Source: Rhipidocladum racemiflorum (Eukaryota; Streptophyta; Magnoliopsida; Poales; Poaceae). From it: DNA of 64,000 nucleotides. The notes under the pieces were generated by a model, which saw only the letters and a program-made list of their open reading frames with translations, ran no database searches and was not told the DNA's origin. Shown one piece after another: positions 46,710 to 58,674 of the stretch. The stretch is from the NCBI GenBank assembly GCA_036346355.1, contig CM070569.1, positions 59,420,561-59,484,560 on the forward strand, in the 5' to 3' direction. The position numbers and the translations under genes were made by a program. Positions within the stretch are counted from its first letter, which is position 1, and every line of letters begins with the position of its first letter.

Positions 46710-49700
46710 TCAAAATGATTCTGTTGACCTTGGTGACCTCAGTGGGATGCCTTCAGCAGCAGATCTGAGAGGAATTCCTTCAGCCAAATAGCCATCTTCA
46801 TCCTCATGTTTAGGAATTCGGATAGGAAGTGTTGGTGGGAGACCTATGATGTCAGAGAGTGAGAATTTACCAACAGAATCTGCGCGCAATTAAAAGAAGG
46901 GGGTGTGAAATCATACCATGAACCATATCTTTTGTCTTGTGAAGAAGAAATGTCCCAGAAAGGATAGTAACAAAACCACATATCTCTGTCACAATTTGAG
47001 TTGGATTTTGACGATCCCAGTCCTGCATGCAAGTAGATTAGTTGTCCATAATATGTGTTAAGCATTTTCAATAATCACAGCTGGTTTCTACCGATATTTG
47101 TATCAACTGATAAGATAATGGTGATAGTTTATCAAGTTTAACAGAACCATTTGTGGACTACAAAGTACAAACATATGGTAGATAATTTGGTGAGATTAGA
47201 AGACTTGAAGCCAGATGACAGAATATTGACCACAAGGCTCGAAACTAGATGGAATATTGACCACAAGGCTCAAAGCTAGATGATTAAATATACTCAGAGC
47301 ATTGTCATGTAGCACAACGGATTTCTAACAACAGCAAATCAACTGACAAGACAACTACAAAGTTAATCAAGCTAAACAAACATTTCTGAAGGACAACAAT
47401 AGATATTTTGGATTGACAGGTAGACTCAAGAATAACAACGGCAGCGTGGATCATGCTAGGTGCCCTTGGTTCGATGCCTACAGTATCAGACAATCAAATT
47501 TAAACCATTAAATTTACGGAAAACATTAATGTCTTTTTCCCTTGAATCTAATTTCACAATCATGTGCCTGACTGATCATGACAGCAGAAAAAGGAAACAT
47601 TGGGGGTGTTTAGTACTTTACTTGAATGTCTAACTTGCCCATGCTTAACCTTAGTCGTGCCACACTTTCTTAGGCAAGTACTTGGTTCGTTGCCATAGTT
47701 GTGGCTTGCTACACTTTTTTAACTCCATGAGTCCATGACCCACGTGTCATCGCAAAGTTGGCCATGAACCAAACGGGCATCACTGACACTGAGAGCATTG
47801 ATCACCCAAGGAGACCCTAACTTGGAAAATATGGTATGTGAGTGAATAGAAGCAGCATTTCTGTACTCTTCTAGAGAGAACGGTATAGATCCTAAAATCA
47901 TCCAGCTGAGCACAAATCAAGCCCTCGATCGCCAGTTAGCTGCTTCAAAACTTTGCACTTGTCATGTGGGGAGAGCATACAAGCTCTTCCCAGAGAATAG
48001 ATGCCAATGAAGGAACACGGTCACATTTTTTAGCACCACATACAATAAGCAGCAAAGTGTTCCAGCATGGTATTATTCATTGCAGTACTACTAACAGAAG
48101 CCTCACCAAAAAAAAGAATGGCACTGGGATCGACGTTATAATAAGCAATAGATGTTCAAGAATCAATTGTCCAGCATCATATGTTCGAATTATTGGAGGA
48201 ACAGGAGCAATTAATAAGAAATAAGAAAGTGTTAAAAGTTTGATTCATAATTTCCTATCCGCCCCAAGGTAGCTTAGGTATCTCCCTTAATCATAATAAT
48301 TCCTATCTGTCACACAGATGGCAACCAAAAAATTTGAGGCATTTTTTTTTTTTTTGACAAAATGCAGCCAACAGTACCTCTGCAAGCAAACAAACAAAGT
48401 TCGAAAAAGATAGTCCGACATTAATACAAGTAGCTGACTTAATAAAAGCAGATTCAATGCATATTTTTCGCCTAAACAAGCAGTACTTAATTTTGTGTCG
48501 AACTTGCAGTTCAAAAAACCAGACTAAGAAAGTCCCACACATAACAATAACAATGTAATGAAATAGACAAGCCCAAAGATGTTACCTTGAACATTATCAC
48601 ACTGGCCAGTATGGTTAGCGATGTAAACATTGTATAATATATTGGTGAAACAATTGCTGTATTGAATGTGTCAAGAGCCTGCAAAAAGCAAATATAGTAA
48701 GTTTAGTGATGTACAAAAATATCAAGCCTGAGTTTCTAACGAGTAGAATCAGATAGTGATGTGCTAATCTCAATAGCACCCTAGTGTTCATTATGACATA
48801 TTAGAGACATACTGGCTAGTGGCTAGTACAATGTCACATTCCTTCTGTGTTGAATATGTTATAAAAACATATGTGAAACTAAAGTAACTTATCAGATATT
48901 GAAGTATGCTTGCTAACCAAGCAATTAAACTCTCCATTAGCACAGAAATCAGTGTTACCTTGTTCAGATAGTTCATCTGTGTTACTATACATGCAACAAC
49001 AATGATTGTGAACACCCATGTCTGTAGATAGATTAGCTGGTTCATTCCGGAAAAGGTCAGTTTCAACGCTATCCCAAGAGCTTTCACACTCATGACCTGC
49101 CAAAACCAGCACATCAAAAAGGAAAAGAGAATTAGAGCATAATTACTCAACAGTATCGTGTGAATCTTACATTGAGAGAATCACTCGCATGTGAAACACA
49201 TACCGACAGAGATCCTACAAGTGAACAAACACCAATATACACCATGATGTGTGTCTGACCATATTGCGGGACAAAGCGGAATACGAGCACAAAAGTTGCA
49301 GCAAGCACGATGGCTGCATAAAACAGAAAAGCTGCAAGACAAAAACTATAACCTTAGTAGCTGTCTACTTGATGAGATAAATGAAAAATGTGGTCACTAA
49401 TGTGTGAGACTTAACTTGTCAATAACTAATCGGGAAAGAAAGAAGAGTACCTGGTTCAGTAGCAAGATCCCACACTTCTGCTACAGACTCAATTTCACGC
49501 TCCTGAGGGGCATGAAGTACAATAGTTGTTGAACCCACAACACAGAGAACACACCCAAGTATACCAAATATATGTAGCTTCTCCTTCAACATAATGTCTG
49601 CAAGAGCAGCACTGTAAGAGAAATATGTTAGAATGAGGAAAACACAAACTTCTGGAATTGTAAGCAGCAGAAATTCTCAAGATTATCATGAAGGACCGTG

Positions 49701-52700
49701 TGAATTCTAGTTCTTACCTAATGATGATGCTAAGTGCACCAAGTGGTGTTACCAGGATAGCAGGAGCAAAGGCATATGCTGCAAAGTTAGCAACTTCCCC
49801 AACAATCACTGGAAAACAACACTGGATACTGTCAATATCACATTGTTCAGTAATAGAACAACATGAAGACCTACTTGTAGTTGTATCAGAGAGGTAGACC
49901 TACTTGTAATCATTCCAGCCCACCATAATGGTTCATACAAGTAAGAGTAACCACCAACACCTGCAATAAAACCCCAAGGTCAACACACAACTGTTATCTC
50001 GTTAGGCGAACCGGCGATTCCAGCAATCGAGCAGCAGGAGCAAGGTGGTGCTCCAGGACAAGATGAGTCAGCCAATGAGAACAAACTGCGTTTGAAAAAT
50101 CACCTAACTGAACAGAACTAAACAGTTTTTATAAGTAAAAGGGCAACAGAGCAACTGTCCAGCAAAGGTAACAATCCATACATCCCACAGGCAACATTGG
50201 GTCATTGCTCCACAGTCCACACATATTTGCAGCTAACAACCTCTCAGAAGTTTAAATAACAAAAGTTAATGTTAAGAAGAGACACAGGTCGACCGAGACT
50301 GATGTGGGAAGAAGCAGTTAAAAGAGACTTGAGGGATTGGAGCGTTCTCAAACATTTGGCGTTGGATAGGAGTGCATAGAAGTTAGCGATCTACGTACCA
50401 AAACCATCACCTGAGATCGAATGTTTAGGGGTTTTATTGACTTTGATCGGGTTTCTTTCCTAGCCTACCCCCACTTATTTGGGACAAAAGGTTTGGTTAT
50501 TGTTGTTAAGAATTTAATGCCATTCACCTCTCATAAATATTTTTTGAGAAAATGCAAAAGCTTTGCATGTCATTTTCACTAAGAAGATAGACAATAAATG
50601 GTTCAGGTACACGACGAGCCTATATTGGCAGATATGGACTCAAACAGGAAACAAAAACTAAGTGGCTGAGCAATGCTTACTGTTATAATATATGTCTTGT
50701 ACAACAAGGTTTTGGAGATAGAGTCAGCAGTTCTATTCTCATGGTCAGCAGAGAAAGCACATCAGAATTTGCTGTTCATGTAATGCCTAATAATGACAAA
50801 ACTTTTAAGTTAAATCTATTATATTATTAAAATAGAGGCAAAAGAAGACAACCCGTTCGCTCTCAAAGGGTGCAAATTACCACGTGAATCGGAGTAAAAA
50901 GAAAAATATCTATAACGTTTATCTTGGTGGGTCTAGATTATAATGGTGTCGATTTATAGATACAGGTCTGAATACAACTCTATTATTCTGATACAAATAT
51001 ATATTTACATGTGCTAGCTTCCTATAAAAGCGCCATGAAAAGGTTGAATCCTAAAGAAATACGTACGCACCATGACAGTAAAGGAAAGAAAAAAATAAAA
51101 ATAGAAAACCAAGAGCTCGCTAGCCGAGTCCCCCATGCGCCATCGGCCCCGATCAATGATCTCTCATGTGCACTAGACGAGCGTGTCATTGGAAGCAGGC
51201 ATGAAAGTATGTCATGCATCGATCAGATTTGTGCTGAGGGTCTCATAGGCATGAAAGTATGTCATGATGATGATGCTAGCTAGACTGTTGGAGCTAGCAA
51301 ACATGGCCACGATTAAGCACATGATTGCGGTGTGGTATGCAAATTTCAGCTCAAGATTATGGTAAGCAAACTTCATTTATGCATGTTGTATGCTTATATA
51401 AGGTTATAGCTGTAGATTGCCAAGTAAAATATGTTTGTCGCCTGTCTTCACGCATGTACCAACTACCATATAGATGTGCGTGTGGAAGAAGGGATAGAGC
51501 CCGAGTAGTGCTGCATGCAACAAATGTGAATAGCAGGCGATTAAAGGCAGATAGGAATAGGATTGATTCTGGTGGGACCAAAGGCGGATGGAGATGAGCC
51601 GCCACCGTCTGATCAATGTGATCAAGTCTGCCTATACGAATGTGCTCCCTGAAGAGGTGTGTGTCTATACATATACACACACATACATATAATATATATA
51701 TATATATATACTCAGTACTTTAATCCCACAAGTGCACGCTTAATTAATTATTCTCAGTACTTTAATCGCGATAACTCCACTCGACCTTTATACGCAATCT
51801 ATCATGAAAAATGTGGCATAGGATTCAGGGCATAAGAATGCCTTTTAATTTTCAAGGAAAAAAGACATTTGCACCACCTATTTTAGCATGTGGAAATCTC
51901 ACTGTAGCCTTATTTGGAGCCGGGGAATAGCTTTTAAGAACAGTAGACTTTGATAACGAATATATATAACTCTAATCCTTCAGATCAGTGGCGTAGCTAC
52001 GTCTCAAAACCTGTGGGGTCAACTATTATAAAATCTTTAGACTTTTATGAACTTGTGTGTAAATATTAGTACTAATTAGGCATTTTTACAAAAACCTGTG
52101 GGGTCAATTGACCCCACAGAAATAGGCTGGCAACGTCACCACTTCGCATGTACATTGCAGCGCTAGATAAAAGATAAATATGGCCACGTACAATGAGAAG
52201 ACAAACTACAAAGATCTAAGTTGATCACCATGTCAGTCACAACAGACAGGAACAAACATGCAATTAGATGGCAGTAGGAAACGGTCAAAGAAAAAAATCA
52301 TGGAAGGAAAAGATCAGTAAGCGAAACTACTCTGTACTCTATTTTCAAATATAAATATATGCATTCTAATATCTAGCGCGCAGTTGTGCGGCAAATACAG
52401 CTAGCATACTAAATTTAAAACTTGGTATTCATGTAAATAACATTTGGTGTGTCTAGAAGCATTCGGCTAGATCCTTCAATTACAATTCCTCAAAAATGAT
52501 TTGGCTAAAAAAATTATTAACATTTTCAAATAATTCAAAAACTTGAATAACCTCAAAATATATTTAGAAAAACTCTAAGGCAACTATTTGACAACTTTTG
52601 ATTAGAAAAAGATAGAGTGATAGTGAAAAATAAAGAAATTTTATATGAACACAATTAGAAAACAGAGAATAGGGAAACACAGAAAAAAAAATACAGGAAT

Positions 52701-53586
52701 TACCTTTTGAACAGGAGGTAGGAAAATACAGAAAAGTGTGGTAAGAACTATAAAACAGAAGTAAGTCTTGTGCGCTGCCTCGATCCTACGAGTGAAAGCT
52801 AGGTTGCAATGAATTTTTTCTACAAAATTAAAAAAAGGGTACAATAATCATACAAAATTTTATGGGTCATTCATGCATTTCAAATAGTAATGAGTAGGGT
52901 AGTATCAATACCCTAAAAGTTATAAAATGTCTAGCGGCGCAAATGCGTGGGGCACCCTGCTAATTTCATCATATAGTATGGGAGAAAAACGCTCTGAACT
53001 TGCTTCTGATAAGTCAATATTTGTTGTTGAACTAGCTGTGGATGTTACAGGACATGCATTTAACAATTACCAACCAAACTGCAATGCAAGTATGAAACAT
53101 CATAACATAGTAATGAAGAATAAGCGATAACAATGCGTCATTATGGCGCCATTAATTAACTGTAACCCTCCAAAGGGGTGAACAACCGACCATCTAATTC
53201 CATGCCGATAACCAACCTGATCCCCCATGCGCTCTCCCTATCCATAACTCTATTACAGATCCGAACGGAGATCAAACGCATCCGCCCGCTCAGATCGGGT
53301 CACCGAGCAGAGCACAAGAACAACACACAGCTCGAGCAACAACAAGCAAGCAAACTAATGATGTCTCGATGGAAAGCAACGCAATAAAGTCACCTGCACG
53401 GACGCCGGATGCGCTGGCCTTCTTGAGCCCCTTCTTCTTGACGATGAAGCTGGCTCCAATGAATAAGCTGGAGGAGAGCGCGAGCACCAGGCCCTTGATG
53501 TTGTCCGCGGACATCCCGGTGTACGACTCCACCCAGCTCCCGCCCCCCGCGCCCGCGGCAGCCGAAGTGGAGACCTCCGCCGCCAT
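46710..53586 (-). CDS. NIPA: NIPA-type magnesium transporter, 9 exons
   Basis: NIPA/DUF803 proteins are multi-pass membrane proteins proposed to carry Mg2+ in endosomal or plasma membranes. Exons on the minus strand: 53394-53586, 49904-49960, 49718-49808, 49451-49611, 49204-49331, 48959-49096, 48586-48678, 46917-47022, 46710-46843. All introns are GT-AG, all joins are in frame, and the total is 366 codons plus TGA. Nine hydrophobic segments follow the family pattern, for example IKGLVLALSSSLFIGASFIV (about residues 30-49), WWAGMI, NFAAYAFAPAILVTPLGALS, IFGILGCVLCVVGSTTIVL, IYYTMFTSLTILASVIMF and CGFVTILSGTFLLHKTKDM. KKKGLKKA follows segment one, as is usual in the family. The C-terminal tail has a duplicated EGIPLRS. 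Intron 1 is 3.4 kb and holds a LINE fragment and a candidate Helitron. The ATG at 53586 is the first in frame and GC-rich, as in grasses. Confidence 0.95.
50279..50504 (+). mobile_element. 5'-truncated LINE fragment in NIPA intron 1
   Basis: Only the last 226 bp of a LINE remain. They encode the typical C-terminus of plant LINE reverse transcriptase proteins (RPRLMWEEAVKRDLRDWSV, then LALDRSA and KLAIYVPKP), followed by the common 3' UTR phrase CCCCCACTTATTTGGGAC and a GTT-rich tail. An 8-bp target duplication GTTAAGAA flanks it at 50271-50278 and 50505-50512. Confidence 0.85.
51686..51710. repeat. TA dinucleotide microsatellite
   Basis: An uninterrupted run of TA dinucleotides following an AC/AT-rich stretch (51664-51690). 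A simple repeat inside NIPA intron 1. Confidence 0.9.
51986..52140. repeat. Short element with GTGGGGTCAA direct and inverted copies
   Basis: CAGTGGCGTAGCTACG at the left and a loosely inverted GGCTGGCAACGTCACC at the right bracket 155 bp. AAACCTGTGGGGTCAA occurs at about 52007 and 52093, and the second copy is followed at once by its complement, TTGACCCCACAG, making a perfect palindrome. A probable small DNA element. Confidence 0.5.
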
Positions 53587-54508
53587 ACCCTCCGCCCGGC
53601 GCTCAAATCCCGGGAAGCCTTACCTCCGGTGGGGTGCTCCGCCGCTAGATCGCGCGGCGGCGGCGGCGCATGCGACGAGAGATCCGGATGCGGCGAGTGG
53701 GAGGCGTCGCGTGCGCGAGGCTCGGCTCGCCCTTCCGGCCGGGTCACGAGCGGCTCGGGCTCCGCATTTCGCTGCGCTTTGGACTTGTGGGGGGGTAGCG
53801 AGAAGACGGCGTCGTCGGCGAGGAGGAAGTGGTGACGGGGAACGATGCCCGAGTCCACGCCACGCGGATGGAGCACTTCGGTGAGATTTTTTACTCCAGT
53901 AGCCACTCTCGAATTTTATTTTTTTTTTTTAAAAAAAAAAAAAAACTAGCCTCAATGTCATAAATTTTTTTAAAAAAATCAATCTTTAAACATGAAAAAT
54001 CCGACAAATGATACATCATCTGTTATGATCTGGTAGCATGAAAGGATAAGCCTACCAAGTTACCACCGGCGAGGAGCATTGAAACTTGCTTCCACGCACG
54101 ACAAACGTGACAACACGCAACATGAGGACGGACGAGCATGGGCAGGTGAGGGTGGCGGGGGGAGCACGTGGTGAGCGGGCACGTATGGGAGCACACGGGC
54201 GAGTGGGTAAGTGTGGGAGCGTGCAATGCAGCACTTAAGTAGCGTAACAACTCTCTTGCTCCGGTGAGAAAGTTTTCATGTTCGCAGAGTTTATGTGCCT
54301 TTTGAATTTGATAAAAGAAAGATAAGATCAAATTTATAGATAAATAAATGTTGAGAATACATCTGTAACAAATGAAAGAGAGCTAGATACAGAATAGCAT
54401 CGAGGCACGCACGGTGCTGGTTTGGGTGTGCTGCTGAGTTTGGCCGTGGGAAGTGGCAACTAGAGTTCCGCGTGGCAGTTTGTTATTTTTGGTGTAAGAC
54501 TAGACTTA
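53587..54508 (-). promoter_or_regulatory. 5' UTR and upstream region of the NIPA gene
   Basis: GC-rich leader and promoter (53587-53910) then AT-rich sequence with a 15-20 bp run of T followed by a run of A (53918-53946). Open frames on both strands in the GC-rich part are not convincing. No TATA box can be assigned with confidence. Confidence 0.4.
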
Positions 54509-54889
54509 GGGTCTGTTTTTTTCAGATGGAGATTACAGAAAGCAGCTTTTAAAATTTGGATTGTAAAAGCTGGATTGTTAAAAGCTGGAAGTTGAAAAGC
54601 TGAGGGCTGTTTGGCAACTTAGATTATAGTGGGGGCAGGCTCGAGCGTGAACAAAACAGGGGAGCTCAAGCGTGAACAGTGGGGGGCAATGGTGGGTAAT
54701 TTTGATTGAAATTGGATGGGTATTGTGGTCTTTAAAAAAAAACTAAGGAAAGCTCCTTCAGAGTGGATTATGGAATTGCTATAATCTAGCCTCCAGATTA
54801 TTACAATCTATATTAAAAAAATTCTGTTTATTAACCTTCTAGATTTTAAATACTACTTTCTACAACCCCCAACTGAAACAAACAGGCAC
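54509..54889. mobile_element. Tourist/Harbinger-type MITE, 381 bp
   Basis: The left end GGGTCTGTTTTTTTCAG pairs with the reverse complement of the right end, GTGCCTGTTTGTTTCAG, with similarity continuing to about 45 bp (GTAGAAAGTAGTATTTAAAA-like). TTA flanks both sides (54506-54508 and 54890-54892). Non-coding. Confidence 0.85.
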
Positions 54890-54966
54890 TTAAGCATTTC
54901 CCAGCCAGGCGTGCAAGCGGACCTAACCATCCACTGGACTGGGCCCAATATACTCACTCATATTTA

Positions 54967-55203
54967 GGCTCTGTTTGGTACGGTTCCAGATTCTAGTAGA
55001 AACGGAAACGGTTCCAGATTCTTGGTAGAAACGTTTCAGGTAGGATTCTGTGAATCGGGTGGAACGGAGTTGAGGCCGATTCGGCTACAGAGTGGAAAAA
55101 GAAGAAATGATCCGAGGAGAATCATTCCGAGCTTAGCCCATTTGGTTGGGTTTCTTCTATAATCTAGTAGAAACGGCCCGGTTCCAAGTTGCCAAACGGG
55201 GCC
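54967..55203. mobile_element. Tourist/Harbinger-type MITE, 237 bp
   Basis: The left end GGCTCTGTTTGGTACGGTTCC pairs with the reverse complement of the right end, GGCCCCGTTTGGCAACTTGG. TTA flanks at 54964-54966 and 55204-55206. The interior repeats the GGTTCCAGATTCT and TAGTAGAAACGG phrases. Non-coding. Confidence 0.85.
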
Positions 55204-55276
55204 TTACTCTGGCTTGGCTAACTGATCATGAGTTGGCACTAAAACAAGCCTACTCCTGTGCTGTCCATTGCTAATC

Positions 55277-58200
55277 TGTTAGATGATTTCTAAGGACTAA
55301 GTCTTCTAGCCTAAGTCATGATCACAAGGTAATGCAGAATAAGCATTAGGACTAACCCGGATTGGAGGAAGAGGAAGCCATTAGGGTTTTGGGCGTCGGA
55401 GTAGAGGTAGCAGTGAAGGAGCCGACGTCCAGTGATGACGAGATCGCCTCCGTGCGGTGGCCGATCCTGAGTGTCGATGTAGCAACCGTGAGGAGAAAAG
55501 ATCACCGTGATCCTCACGATGATGGAACGGATCTTCGTCAGCCTGAGCGCAACTCCCTTTGATCGGATGGGCAAATGTCAGGAGTAGAAAACCCTAGATC
55601 AAAAACTGATCAAGGTGCCAGCTCCTCCTTTCCTTTTAATGTTGCGCCGGCTAACGGGACCGAACCAAAACGGTTGGTGCGCTCCCGATTATAGCGCAAG
55701 TAGTGGCTAGAGATCCGAAATTTCTGGATTCAGTTAGTTGACTGAGATCACCACTAACATTCTCCCACTTGATCGAAAGTTAAAATCATAAGTCCATACT
55801 CAGTAGAACAACACACCAAGATAAAGTATTACAACGGTTAATAAGGTCACCGTTGAAACCCCAGTATCTATAGTGTACAATTCTAGCTTAATGGAATAAT
55901 CACTTATTCTTAATGGGAGTTTGGTTTTTATCTTTATGGTCCTTATTTCCAGAATCAGAGGCTTTCCAATAAACCCATGCCGGCAACATGCTCTCGAAAG
56001 AGACTGGGTGGTAAGCCTTTAGTGAGTGGATCCGCAAGCATAGACTTAGTACTTATATGCTTGACATCAATTGTCTGATCCTGGATTCTATCTTTCACAA
56101 CATGATACTTAATGTCAATGTGTTTGGCAGCACCACTTGACTTGTTGTTACTCGAATAGAAAACTGCGGCCTTATTATCGCAAAGATAATCGTTAGTGGT
56201 TTAGATATACTGTCAACCACTCTTAGTCCGGGAATAAAGTTCTTAAGCCATACAGCCTGCCCAGTAGCCTCATAACATGCCACAAACTCAGCCTGCATCG
56301 TTGATGATGCAGTAAGAGACTGTTTGGAGCTTTTCCACGAAACAGCTCCTCCCGCAAGTGTGAAGATATAACCTGATGTGGATTTCTTAGTATCTACACA
56401 TCCTGCAAAGTCAGCGTCTGAATAACCCACAACCTCAAGGTCATCAGACTTCTTATATGTGAGCATGAAATGCTTAGTGCCTTGCAAATAACGCAAGACT
56501 TTCTTAACGGCTTTCCAGTGGTCCAACCCTGGATTTGACTGATATCTGCCAAGCATCCCGGTTACGAATGCTAAATCAGGGCGAGTACAAACTTGAGCGT
56601 ACATAATGCTTCCGATACCAAGCGTAAGGAATCCCCTTCATCTGATCAGTTTCTAATTGATTCCTTGGACATTGGAATGTTCCAAATTTATCGCCCTTTA
56701 CGATAGGAGCAGGCGTGGCAGAGCAGTTATGCATGTTATATCTCTTAAGCACTCTGTCAATGTATGCCTTTTGGGATAGGCCTAATATCCCTTTGAACCT
56801 ATCTCGGTGAATCTCAATGCCCAGAACGTAAGAGGCATCACCAAGATCCTTCATGTCAAAATTAGCGGAAAGAAATCTTTTGGTCTCATACAGTATATCC
56901 ATATCATTTGCTAGCCAACAAGATATCATCCACATAAAGTACTAAGATAGTGAATTTGTTCCCCTTAATCTTAATGTATATGCAATTGTCCACATCATTT
57001 TCCTTGAAACCGAAATTTCTTATGGTCTCATCGAACTTAAGATACCATTGTCTAGACGCCTGCTTTAGTCCATAGATGGATTTCTTAAGTCTCGCATCCC
57101 ATATGTTCCTTGCCTTCCACGACAAAACCTTAGGTTGAGCCATGAAAACATCCTCATGCAAGTCACCATTAAGGAATGCAGTTTTGACATCCAACTGATG
57201 TAGCTCTAAATCGTAATGAGCAACAAGTGCCATGACAATTCTTAACGAATCTTTCTTCGAGACGGGAGAGAAAGTATCAATATAATCAATCCCCTCTCTT
57301 TGTGTAAACCCTTTTGCTACAAGCCTCGCCTTGAATCTTTCGACATTTCCTTTAGAGTCATGCTTAGTTTTGTAGACCCATCTACAGCCTACTGTTTTGA
57401 CTCCATCAGGAATTTCTACTAGATCCCAGACGTCATTAATGCTCATAGACTTTATTTCATCCTGCATGGCCTCAAGCCACTTGGATGAATTCTTAGTCGT
57501 CATAGCCTCCTTAAATGATGTAGGATCATCTACCTTCCCTATATCGCATACATCTTCATTCATGTATACAACATAATCATTAGGGATGGCTGATCTTCTT
57601 TCATTTGTGATCTCCTTAGTGGTTCATTAGTTATCACAGAGGTCGTTGAGGCTCATCATTAGGTGTCAGATTGTTGAAATCTGAATTTTCAGATGGGGGC
57701 TCAACTCCAGGATTCTCAGCTGGAGGAATAACTGCATGAGGTACAGGAACAATAGTCTCTTGGATTATCGGCAATGGTACATAAGTCCGAACCTCCTCGA
57801 GATCTATTTTCCTAGCCTCTGAGCTCCCACTGATTTCATCATTCTCTAAGAATACAACATGGCGGGTTTCCACAAACTTAGTGATATGATTTGGACAATA
57901 AAATCGATATCCCTTAGACCTATCAGGATATCCAATAAAATGGCAACTTATTGTCTTGGGATCCAATTTTCCAAGATGTGGATTAAAGACTTTAGCTTCA
58001 GCAGGACAACCCCACACACGTAAATACTTTAAACTCGGTTTCCTTCCAGTCCACAATTCATAAGGGGTTTTAGGGACTGATTTACTAGGAACCCGATTAA
58101 GTATGTGTCTTGGTATCTTTAATGCTTCCATCCACAGACTAATCGTAAACTGAGTAACTCATCATGCTACGCACCATATCCATAAGGGTGCGATTGCGCC

Positions 58201-58674
58201 TTTCGCTACTCCATTTTGCTTGAGGTTCACCAGCGTGGAATATTGTGCTACTATGCCATTTTCTGAAAGAAACTTAGCGAATGGACCAGGAATCTGTCCA
58301 TAAGGAGCATGTCTCCCATAATATTCTCCACCACGATCTGATCTCACTACTTTGATCTTTAAGTTGAGCTGATTTTCTACTTCAGCCTTAAAGATTTTGA
58401 ATTTATCGAGTGATTCAGATCGATCGCGAATGGGGAAAATATAACCATAACGGGAGAAATCGTCAGTGAACGTAATAAAGGAGTTATACCCATCAACTGA
58501 AGTTACAGGAAAAGGTCCACATATGTCAGTGTGGATTAATTCTAAGACTCCTGTGCTTCGTGTGGCTCCTTTCTTAATTTGTTTTACATATTTCCCTTTA
58601 ATACAATCAATACAATGATCTGAGTCAGAGAAGTCTAGGGGTTGAAGTATCTCTTCCTTACTCCATTCTGAAAG
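55277..58674 (-). mobile_element. Ty1/Copia retrotransposon (3' LTR plus pol), interrupted
   Basis: On the minus strand a 483-bp 3' LTR (55759 down to 55277) starts TGTTAGTGG and ends CATCTAACA; the polypurine tract GTGGGAGAA directly precedes it. Pol lies upstream at 55955-58674. The gag half and 5' LTR are absent because a SIRE-type element inserted at 58674/58675; they should continue beyond the right edge of the window. Confidence 0.85.
55955..58674 (-). pseudogene. Copia polyprotein remnant: integrase, reverse transcriptase, RNase H
   Basis: Domains in order on the minus strand: the end of the GAG-pre-integrase zinc region (CIDCIKGK, about 58610); integrase with two catalytic aspartates in HTDICGPF and RSDRGGEY (58200-58540); a proline-rich linker (57640-57800); reverse transcriptase from about 57480 (WVYKTKHDSKGNVERFKARL, DVKTAFLNG) with the catalytic YVDD box near 56940; RNase H (SDADFAG, 56370-56430) ending at a TGA at 55955-55957 after DPLTKGLPPSLFREH. 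At least four small frameshifts break the frame, one exactly at the conserved integrase NGVAE motif. Not functional as read. Confidence 0.85.

Larger units (their letters stand above)
50815..52404 (+). mobile_element. Candidate non-autonomous Helitron in NIPA intron 1
   Basis: The left end TCTATTATATTATTAAAATA, after an A, resembles 5' ends of grass Helitrons. The right end has a short GC-rich hairpin-like stretch (GCGCGCAGTTGTGCGGC) about 15 bp before a terminal CTAG. The base after the end is C rather than the expected T, and no Rep/helicase coding is present, so the call is tentative. The interior includes a TA microsatellite near 51700 and a smaller CAGTGGCGTAGC-type element at 51986-52140. 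Confidence 0.4.

Noticed and set aside
47604..47800. Possible MITE in NIPA intron 7 (GGGGGTGTTTAGT ... ACCAAACGGGC)
   Set aside because: The ends are only loosely complementary and no target duplication could be found.
53355..53906. 183-codon minus-strand frame overlapping NIPA exon 1
   Set aside because: It is a shifted frame of the NIPA first exon and GC-rich leader; the NIPA frame has the conserved protein.
54052..54331. Minus-strand frames upstream of the NIPA gene
   Set aside because: Low-complexity His/Pro/Cys-rich translation with no domain and no codon pattern typical of grass genes.
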